From Baffinella frigidus (taxonomy: Eukaryota; Cryptophyceae; Cryptomonadales; Baffinellaceae), in contig MU646358.1 in the NCBI GenBank assembly GCA_026770585.1, positions 540,821 through 568,072 of the forward strand: a stretch of 27,252 nucleotides of DNA, in the 5' to 3' direction. Numbering within the stretch: the stretch's first letter is position 1; each line of letters begins with the position of its first letter. The notes beneath the pieces are model-generated. The model made no database searches, was not told the origin of the DNA, and worked only from the letters and a program-made list of their open reading frames with translations. Of the stretch, positions 21,980-27,252 are shown piece after piece. Both the position numbers and the translations under genes were made by a program.

Positions 21980-24466
21980 ATGCACTACAAGTGCTCGATT
22001 CTGGGCAAGGACGACAAGGTTCTCCGCTTCGTGAGTCCCCTAATCCTTAAACCCTGATCCCCAAACTCTAAACCCTGAACCCTCAACCCTAAACCCTAAA
22101 CTCCAAACCCTAAACCCTACACCAGGGGAGTGACCATCACGACTTCCGGGAGCCTCCCGTCGAAACCTCGGGCTGGCGACACTGGGATGATGAAAGGTTC
22201 ATTCTGACAGAAGCAGACAAGGCGCTCGCGGTTCTTATCTCAGATAAACACTTTTAAAAGTCGTTTTCCTAAGTCAACTCCCCCACAAATCTGTCAACTT
22301 ATGCGTACGGGCTCGCAGAGTAAAGCATAAGTTGACAGATTTGTGGGGGAGTTGACTTAGGAAAACGACTTTTAAAAGTGTTTATCTGAGATAAGTTCGC
22401 CGGAATGGAAGCATCAAGCTCCGCATGGTGGTGCACCTGTACCTTGCAGAGTAGGCGCTGTCGGAGAGGGGGATGGGGGGGAGGCGCAAGACGGGGGCGT
22501 GTTGCGGGTGAAAGAGGCACCGCGCGAGTGGTGGTGCACCTGTACCTCGCAGAATCTGCGAGGTACAGGTTTTTTTTTGGGGGGGGGGTAAGTCGTGAGG
22601 AGGGCGTGGTGAAGGTGAGAGAGGCGCCGCGCGAGTGGAGGGTGGGGGTGAATCGCTTGTTTGGTGAGAGGTTGTTGCTCGAGACTTGCGGCGTGTGTGT
22701 GAACGAAGCCTGATTTCTGATTTATGTAGAGATGAAGACGGTTCCCCTCTCGCTTGCTCGCGCGCCTTCTCTCTGCGTCATCTCGCTATCTCTCTCGCCC
22801 TTCGCGAAAAGTGCACAACTCACAAGCCACGTCTTGCGCGAGTAATCCCACACGACGGACTACGAGGAGATTTTGGGCCCATTTTGTGCCGAGTTTCCGT
22901 TACCTTATCCGTAGGAACCCCCCCATGTCCCTACGGGTTGCCTACCGTAGGGTCCTGGGTCTCATCGCTGAGGGATAATTCAAAATCCCTTCGAAGTCCG
23001 CTGTGCGGCGTGCACTCTGTGATCGCATGGAGGAGCATCAAGAGCCGCCCCCCCCCACAAGACAACCGTAGGTCCCTATGGTGGTCCTGGGGGGGGGGGG
23101 CTGCTTATGAGCGAGGCACCCCTGTAGACATACACATGTAATATCGGACCCCGCCCCCCCCAAATGCCTCTCAAACAGACGTTTATTCCACACACCCGTA
23201 CACACCACCTCAATACCCGAACATAGCACCCTGGGGATGCAGTCCCGTGTAGGGCGGTCACTCCGGTCATCCTACACGGGACTGTATCCCCAGAACCTCT
23301 TCAATATCCGTGGGGCAGCGTGCCCTCTGGAGGCTTCATCGAGGTCCCGACGAGCTTGCCGCACACATCAGCGGGGGCGTCGTCGTCCTGCCGCATTCCA
23401 AGGTAAGTGAAAATCTCATCTCGGAAGATGCCTTAATCAGTTCCCTAATTGGCGTTGTCATTTAATTAAGAGGCCTAATTGAATTTACTATGCGCTAACT
23501 AATTTCTCCTATTCGACCTCCTATTGAAAAGGAAGTGAGGCGTCGTGCTCCTGCCAGACCGCGCGATTCATCAGACACCACACCACAATCAACGATCGAT
23601 TCATCAGGCCCCACAGTCGGAAACACGTTTGCTCCCACCAGGAGCACACAACAGCCGAGTTCACCGCATGCCCACCCCCGTTGCCGAACCCCAGCCTCCT
23701 GCTCACTAGCCTCGGTGGTGGCGGTGCATACAGGTATCTCTTAAGTGCCCAGTAGGCTCATACGCCCTACCGTAGGGCCCTAGGACCTGCCTAGGACCTC
23801 AGCCCCCCAAATTTGGAGGCCTGGTCACTTAGGGGATACGTAGCACGGGGGTAGCCAGCCTTGCTCTCACCTGACGAGGATCGGGGGTGGAGCGGCGCCC
23901 CCCGTGTGCGATCCTTTCCGGCCACCGCACGCCACTACCCTTCCCGACACCCAACGCCGTCATTAACACCCTGAACCCCACACCCTATAACCCTCAAGTG
24001 GCCAGCCGGGTCAAAATTGACCCGCAAGAGGTCCTAGGCAGGTCCTAGGGCCCTACGGTAGGGCGTATGCGCCTACTGGCCACTTAAGGGATAAACCATG
24101 TTCAAGGGGTGCGCGCACTAGGGTAGCCAGCCTTGCCCTCACCGGACTTTCGAGGGTGGAGCGCCCCCCCCCGTGCGCACGGGGTCTGCATGCACCCTAA
24201 ACTACCCTAAGCCCTGAACCCTGACCTCGCACGGGTCTACATGCACCCTAAACTACCCTAAGCCCTGAACCCTGACCTCAACCTTGCTCAAGGGGTGCGC
24301 GCACGGGGGGGTGGGACGGGGGGGGGGGGGTGTAGCTCTCACCAAAGCGGCAACGGCCCCGCGGCGTCCCCCATGGGCGCTCTTCTCCGGGCATTGGGTG
24401 AGGCACGGCGACGCGAACGCCGGATCGTTCTCCAGGGCCTGCGAGAAGAGGAGGAGGCCACGCCAG
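21980..24466 (+). CDS. Unidentified spliced gene (hypothetical protein)
   Basis: Exons inferred: 21980-22030 (MHYKCSILGKDDKVLRF, donor GTGAGT), 22126 to about 22234 (GSDHHDFREPPVETSGWRHW then DDERFILTEADKALAV), 22399 onward with the copy at 22527-22562 (MVVHLYLAESAR, donor AG|GTACAG), 23294-23402 (donor AAG|GTAAGT; ...GPDELAAHISGGVVVLPHSK) and 24403-24466 (ARRRERRIVLQGLREEEEAT). Phases agree through the last three joins: phase 2 into 23294, and phase 0 into 24403. I do not recognise the family; there is no signal peptide or membrane segment. The HLYLAE duplication differs only at synonymous sites (CTT/CTC, GAG/GAA), which supports the frame. A 160-bp MITE with 4-bp duplication lies within the second exon, so the gene is either broken there or the MITE is spliced out. 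The 3' end is not found. The first intron is telomere-like. Confidence 0.5.
22031..22125 (+). repeat. First intron of unidentified gene: telomere-like repeat
   Basis: The 95-bp intron reads GTGAGTCCCCTAATCCTTAA, then CCCTGAACCCTCAACCCTAA-type units, and ends ACCCTACACCAG|GGG. The ending is nearly the same as that of PDI intron 7 (CCCTAAACCAG|GGG). Confidence 0.85.
22235..22394. mobile_element. MITE family D copy 2 inside an exon
   Basis: 160 bp, almost identical to 14996-15155, flanked by GTTC on both sides (22231-22234 and 22395-22398). Coding-like sequence runs up to it (KALAV) and, with one GTTC removed, continues after it (RRNGSIKLRMVVHLYLAE). Unspliced it introduces a TAA after eight codons. 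A GT at 22231 and AG at 22395 or later (for example before CTCCGCATGG, phase 0) could allow splicing. Confidence 0.9.
22462..22640 (+). repeat. Local tandem duplication with exon-end copy
   Basis: GTGAAAGAGGCACCGCGCGA GTGG (22508) and GTGAGAGAGGCGCCGCGCGA GTGG (22615) are duplicated units. The first leads into GTGGTGGTGCACCTGTACCT CGCAG, the second copy of the exon end of the unidentified gene. The short palindrome CCTGTACCTCGCAGA/TCTGCGAGGTACAGG spans the donor at 22562, so the donor would sit in a hairpin. Confidence 0.75.
22855..22998. repeat. Dispersed repeat, CCTACGGGTTGCCTACCGTA type
   Basis: A close match to 4180-4345 over about 140 bp, with the same order of blocks (TACGA-GGATTTT, TCCGTAGGAACCCCCCCATG, TTCAAAATCCCTTCGAAG). 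Confidence 0.75.
23048..23126. mobile_element. MITE family A, truncated copy
   Basis: C-run core and intact right end CTTATGAGCGAGGCACCCCTGTA; the left terminal repeat is missing. It is in an intron of the unidentified gene. Confidence 0.7.
23233..23291. repeat. Near-perfect 21-bp hairpin next to a splice acceptor
   Basis: GGGGATGCAGTCCCGTGTAG G and its reverse complement with one mismatch, 17-nt loop. The right arm runs into CCCCAG|AACC, the acceptor of the exon at 23294, so the hairpin covers the polypyrimidine/acceptor zone. Confidence 0.85.
23735..23838. mobile_element. MITE family B copy (inverted)
   Basis: Ends TATCTCTTAAGTGCCCAG and CTGGTCACTTAGGGGATA with the family core in the opposite orientation to the copy at 23986. 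Confidence 0.8.
23986..24093. mobile_element. MITE family B copy
   Basis: Ends TATAACCCTCAAGTGGCCAG and CTGGCCACTTAAGGGATA. It lies between two copies of GGGTAGCCAGCCTTGC(T/C)CTCACC (23851 and 24121), part of a local duplication that also includes GGTGGAGCG. Confidence 0.8.
24180..24300 (+). repeat. Tandem duplication with telomere-like units
   Basis: A 50-bp unit (CGGGTCTACATGCACCCTAA ending ACCCTGACCTC) occurs twice in tandem (24181-24230 and 24233-24280). GGGGTGCGCGCAC also repeats (24107 and 24293). The unit contains degenerate CCCTAAA repeats. Confidence 0.8.
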
Positions 24467-24522
24467 GTCAAGAGGAGGAGGCCACGCCAGGTCACAAAAA
24501 GGAGGAGGTCACGCCAGGTCAT
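24446..24522 (+). repeat. Three tandem copies of an exon end plus donor
   Basis: GAGGAGGCCACGCCAG|GTCA (24449-24470) is followed by two more copies, the last with GTCACGCCAG|GTCA. The exon end and its 5' splice site of the unidentified gene have thus been multiplied into the intron, as seen with CSN7 exon 9. A further inverted match (TATGCCCTGGCGTGG) lies at about 24695. Confidence 0.8.
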
Positions 24523-25096
24523 ACGTTGAAATTTCATTTTGCTACACGATGTTCGAGTCAAGTGGATTCTACCCGGGAAACACTCCAAGAGGGATGGGAA
24601 TTGGAGCTTTTTGCTGGCGGATTATTAAAAATCTGTACCACGATAAGCCATCTAAACACTTTGAGCGCGAACGAGTGTGTATGAAAATCCCACTTATGCC
24701 CTGGCGTGGTCTGGCGGTCTGACACGCGTCCCCGGGGGTCAACTGTCAAGTTCAAGAGTGGCAGTGTTTCATTGTTTTCGTGGCCTGTAGATGTGAAACC
24801 CGCTCGCATGATTCCGCGGAGACTCAACCGCGAGATGTTGAGTCTCCGCTCGATCCGTCACGCCCTTTTCAACCTAGTCTCTTGCAAAGAGAGCAGGTTA
24901 TCTTTTTGGGCCTCTCTTATGAGAAACCAAGGCCCTAGAAGGATACCTTGCTCATAAGAAATAGTCCCCCCTGGGACACTAACAGACCACCCCCCATGGT
25001 CCTACGAAGGTGACGCCCAAAAAGATAACCTGCTCTCTCTGCAAGAGACTAAGATCGCTCGTCAGCGTCTGCTTCGGGGGGGCGGGGGGGCTTATG
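24467..25096. other. No further gene; elements only
   Basis: 24819-24848 is a perfect 10-bp-arm hairpin (GAGACTCAAC / GTTGAGTCTC, 10-nt loop). The element at 24875-25051 fills most of the rest. Open frames on both strands are not recognisable. Confidence 0.45.
24875..25051. mobile_element. Foldback element with nested family A fragment
   Basis: 37-bp inverted arms (left begins TAGTCTCTTGCAAAGAGAGC, right ends its reverse complement). The middle (about 24912-25010) is a rearranged MITE A piece: CTTATGAGAAACC, then ACCTTGCTCATAAGAAATAG with C-runs, as if A had inserted in this element. Confidence 0.8.
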
Positions 25097-25152
25097 GTTT
25101 GGGTTTGGGGTTGGGTTCCGGTTTGTTTTTAAAAGGTTCAGGGTTTAGGGCT
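25097..25152 (-). repeat. Telomere-like TTTGGGT/TTTAGGG tract
   Basis: Seven degenerate units (GGTTTGGGTTTGGGGTTGGG...GGTTTAGGG). The C-rich strand is on the minus strand, the same as the D27-like gene upstream of it. Confidence 0.8.
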
Positions 25153-25601
25153 GCGCAATCGGGATTCGGGATTCGGCCCCGCGCGTGCCTCTAGTTTTCT
25201 AGCGGTGCTGAAATTACGGCCTTGGTGTTTTCGGCCTTGGTGGTTTTGGCGGCCGCCCAAACACCAGTGTCTGCGGCTCGTTACCGGGCGTTGCCAGCGC
25301 CTAATATTATCTTCGTATACGTTGTATACTCGGTGATATATGACTCTGGGTAGGTGACTCTCCAGCGTCGGTAACGTGACCAATTTTGCACGAGAAAATC
25401 CCTGAAGTCAACTGACCACAGGGTGAGTAGACTTTTGATGAAAGGTCCGTAATCTTTCTGCGCTCGCGTGTCACGTCCCAGAGGCTGTTATCGGCGCTGT
25501 TATCGGCGCAGTGGACGTGACGCCAGGGGGAATCGTTGAGGTTACGGTAGGCCTGTTCCCGCTCCCAGTCGTCGTGCCGCCGGATCCCACAGCCACAGCC
25601 G

Positions 25602-27022
25602 CTAGCCTCTCCTGAATCGTTGACATGTTGTGGTGGTGCGCGTTACCGGGGGTGTCGCGCCGAAGGTGAGGGTGCACGAGAGGGTCTCGTAGTCGGGAGT
25701 CATGGTCAGCGGGAGCCCGATGTCGCGGGTAAAGTAAGCCTGCCGGGAGGAAGTTGGCGTGAGGGATGCAGGGGTTGCTCGAAATCAAGGACAGCACCGC
25801 CACCTTCCTGCGTGTAAAGCCACTTTTTTTACGTTTGACCAGTGCGTGTGCCTCGCGATTCCGCGTGTGTGGCTACTGAAGGTGAGGGTGCACGAGAGGG
25901 TCTCGTAGTCGGGTGTCATGGTCAGCGGGAGCCCGATGTCGCGCGTGAAGTAGGCCTGGGTTGGGGTTTGGGGGTTCGGGTTCAGGCTTGGCGGGGAGGG
26001 GTTGCGTGAGAGATGCAGGGGTTGTTCGGAATTAAGGACACGCATCGCCCTAGGGCCCTACTGTAGGGCTAGTCCTAGGAGCATACGACCTCCCTGGGGG
26101 CGGGGCGTGTCCTTGTTCTCGAGTCAACCCTGGAGGGAAGACACGAGCGGGTTTCGATGAAACGGCAGTGGAGTTGATAGAAGCAGGATCTGAAATTATC
26201 TTTGCAAAGCGACTCGCCCAGGTACAAATTGTAAACCTCGGAGGCTGGGAAAATTCTTCGTAAAAGCCCCCAACGGACAGCTCCGTCAACACCCTCAAGC
26301 CCGTGGAGCACCAGAGCGGGAAAAGTTGACGGATGTGTGCCGCACACCCAGCATGGCAACTTGAGAAGCGTCGGTCAACCCGAGTGAGGCAGAGGAAAGG
26401 TTCGAGGGGGCGAAAGAGCACCTTTTGGGCAACGTGATTTACTACACGATTGGGGCATACTAGTAATAGTAAAGGATTTGTGTGGTAAACTTCGTTGAGC
26501 CACACGCAATTAATTAATACTTTTGCGGAGATGAACCTGCACCAGCATGTCAACTTGATAATGGTTGGTCAACCCAAGTGAGGCAGAGATGAATCTGCGT
26601 GGGTGCCCCGTGAACCGTTTCCCCCCCGTGTGAGAATCAACGTTACAGGTAGATGGTGTGGGATGGACAGGCAGAGGTAGGGTCCAAGGAGCACCTGTGT
26701 GAGGACCGGGTCCGGGATGGGCCCGCCTCAGGGGAAAAGGGCTCCAAGGGTGAGTCCTATATCGGGGGAAATCCCGTGGGTGCCTTGCATACGTTGGCGC
26801 ACACCGACGCACACCCGATTCCTAGCGCTGTCTCAGTCTATTTGGCCTCACTAATTTGGTGAGCCCGGGCTCTTTTCCGCTCCAAAGTTGACGGGTTTGT
26901 ACCGCATACCCAGCATGGCAAGTTGAAAATGGTCGGTCGACTTGAGTGAGGCAGAGGAAAGGTGAAAGGAGGACCTGTGTGGGTGCCTTGCAGACGTTGG
27001 CGCACACCGACGCACACCCGAC
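25602..27022 (-). CDS. D27: Beta-carotene isomerase D27-like (DUF4033), C-terminal two exons
   Basis: Exon a, 27022-26975 (acceptor GCGCGCAG, donor CAG|GTCCTC), reads VGCASVCANVCKAPTQ. Exon b, 25739-25602, reads AYFTRDIGLPLTMTPDYETL, then SCTLTFGATPP, and ends RFRRG-stop. Joined at phase 0 they give the signature end of DUF4033: the Cys-rich C-x3-C-x3-CK-P-TQ segment, then GLPLTM-P-(Y/F)E-x-SC and FG-x2-PP. D27 proteins bind iron, act in plastids, and isomerise all-trans to 9-cis beta-carotene in plants; algal paralogues have varied roles, so the substrate here is open. The N-terminal two thirds lie beyond the contig, which turns into TTTAGGG repeat 8 bp from exon a. Both exons have echoes in the intron. 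The gene is either truncated by a chromosome end or cut by assembly in a telomere-like intron. Confidence 0.85.
25743..25877. other. D27 spacer between terminal exon and its echo
   Basis: In gene sense, 25742-25795 (ending CCTCCCGGCAG) is the polypyrimidine and acceptor region of the last exon. It matches 26045-25990 upstream of the echo (CCTTAATTCCGAACAACCCC against CCTTGATTTCGAGCAACCCC), showing that the intron end was duplicated with the exon. Confidence 0.7.
25878..25955 (-). pseudogene. Echo or alternative copy of D27 terminal exon
   Basis: 78 bp reading AYFTRDIGLPLTMTPDYETL then SCTLTF with only silent differences from the exon at 25602-25739. Instead of GATPP it continues into SSHTRGIARHTHW, reaching a TGA about 80 bp on. 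It has a good acceptor, made of telomere-like CCCCAAACCCCAACCCAG. Conservation of the protein suggests a young copy or use as an alternative exon. Confidence 0.75.
25958..25990 (-). repeat. Telomere-like insertion at a D27 acceptor
   Basis: TTGGGGTTTGGGGGTTCGGGTTCAGG on the plus strand supplies the polypyrimidine tract and CCCAG acceptor of the exon copy at 25955. It is absent from the paralogous position upstream of 25739, so telomere-type repeat was inserted exactly at the 3' splice site. Confidence 0.8.
26309..26396. mobile_element. MITE family C right-hand part (copy in D27 intron)
   Basis: AGTTGACGGATGTGTGCCGC, ACACCCAGCATGGCAACTTG, GTCAACCCGAGTGAGGCAGA G. The same series occurs at 26885-26956 and, shortened, at about 26540-26591, so the element end was triplicated in this intron. 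Confidence 0.7.
26540..26615 (-). pseudogene. MITE C end plus smallest D27 exon echo
   Basis: GGTCAACCCAAGTGAGGCAG AG is followed at 26597-26614 by minus-strand GGGGCACCCACGCAG|ATTC, i.e. the APTQ end of exon a. Only about 15 bp of the exon are recognisable. Confidence 0.55.
26688..26702 (-). pseudogene. Echo of D27 exon a donor region
   Basis: GGAGCACCTGTGTGAGG resembles GGAGGACCTGTGTGGGT around the CAG|GTCC donor of exon a. Very short; supported mainly by its position among the other copies. Confidence 0.4.
26776..26818 (-). pseudogene. Echo of D27 exon a, donor lost
   Basis: Minus-strand reading SGCASVCANVCKAPT followed by GGGATTT, against VGCASVCANVCKAPTQ|GTCC. The protein is unchanged to the last codon but the acceptor and donor are both gone. 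It lies four bases from MITE C (26822-26956), with exon a on the other side of that element. Confidence 0.85.
26822..26956. mobile_element. MITE family C copy between two D27 exon copies
   Basis: Left end CTAGCGCTGTCTCAGTC, right end GACTTGAGTGAGGCAGAG, 135 bp, with TTGGTGAG and AAGTTGACGGG inside. It is bracketed by the exon echo at 26776-26818 and intact exon a at 26975-27022. Confidence 0.8.
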
Positions 27023-27030
27023 CTGCGCGC

Positions 27031-27252
27031 AGGGTGTAGGGTTTAGGGTTTGGGGTTTGGGGGTCAGGGTTTAGGGTTTAGGGTTTGGGTTTAGGGTTTA
27101 GGGTTTGGGGTTTAGGGGTTATGGTTTGGGGTTTAGGGTTTAGGGGTTTAGGGTTTAGGGTTTAAGGTTTAAGGTTTAGGGTTTAGGGTTTAGGGTTTAG
27201 GGTTTAGGGTTTAGGGTTTAGGGTTTAGGGTTTAGGGTTTAGGGTTTAGGGT
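27031..27252 (-). repeat. Right terminal telomeric array (TTTAGGG)n
   Basis: Degenerate units (GTGTAGGG, TTTGGGG, GTCAGGG) from 27031 become perfect TTTAGGG for the last 80 bases or so. The orientation is right for a right chromosome end. In the sense of the D27-like gene it reads CCCTAAA...CCCTACACCCTGCGCGCAG, i.e. it also has the shape of the telomere-like introns seen elsewhere in this window. Confidence 0.9.

Noticed and set aside
25471-25803. Minus-strand open frame of 110 codons containing LLYPRHRAPADHDSRLRD
   Set aside because: It is the wrong frame of the D27 terminal exon; the correct frame gives GLPLTMTPDYETLSC.
1-27252. Prokaryotic features (operons, CRISPR, riboswitches, Shine-Dalgarno sites)
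   Set aside because: Direct repeats here are minisatellites or telomere-like units without regular spacers, and the coding regions are spliced, so bacterial features do not apply.
1-27252. Perfect rule that telomere-like tracts always have C-rich sense
   Set aside because: The GTGTAGG array at 18358-18391 in a PDI intron has the other polarity, so I report a bias, not a rule.

Overview
This window is nuclear DNA of a eukaryote, most likely a photosynthetic protist or alga. The left end is a CCCTAAA array and the right end a TTTAGGG array (Arabidopsis-type telomere repeat). All genes are cut into tiny exons (36-138 nt) by introns of about 95 to 1,500 bp, and the space between is crowded with small inverted-repeat elements. 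A fragment of a DUF4033/D27-type beta-carotene isomerase points to a plastid-bearing lineage. The lineage itself (chromerid, dinoflagellate, chlorarachniophyte, haptophyte or other) cannot be decided here. There is one assembly gap (11940-12115).

Layout. (1) 1-5427: telomeric and telomere-like arrays, then a repeat-rich stretch with no recognisable gene. (2) 5428-13508, minus strand: a COP9 signalosome subunit 7 (CSN7) gene that I can rebuild from 11 exons, about 246 aa, by exon-phase agreement and family resemblance. (3) 13509-13709: a 201-bp head-to-head intergenic region. (4) 13710-18876 or further, plus strand: a secreted or ER protein-disulfide-isomerase-like protein with signal peptide, WCGHC active site and cis-Pro loop, in at least 8 exons. 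(5) 18877-21979: mostly MITEs, with one candidate C-terminal exon at 20880-20930. (6) 21980-24466, plus strand: an unidentified spliced gene whose exons join in a consistent reading frame. (7) 25602-27022, minus strand: the last two exons of a D27-like gene; the rest would lie beyond the contig end.

The striking feature is how introns are built. Almost every recognised exon has one or more partial, decayed copies of itself ('exon echoes') in the adjacent introns, usually carrying the splice site, and often lying against the end of a MITE. Several introns (CSN7 introns 4 and 6, the last PDI intron, the first intron of the unidentified gene, part of a D27 intron) consist almost entirely of degenerate telomere-like repeat, with the C-rich strand as the sense strand in nearly all cases. 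The terminal 'telomere' at the right end starts 8 bp beyond a D27 splice acceptor, so it may itself be a telomere-like intron, or a chromosome end healed inside one.

The genes show no common pathway: CSN7 is a scaffold subunit of the cullin-deneddylating signalosome, the PDI-like protein would act in oxidative folding in the secretory pathway, and D27-like proteins act on carotenoids in plastids. No tRNA, rRNA, CRISPR or prokaryotic feature was seen.
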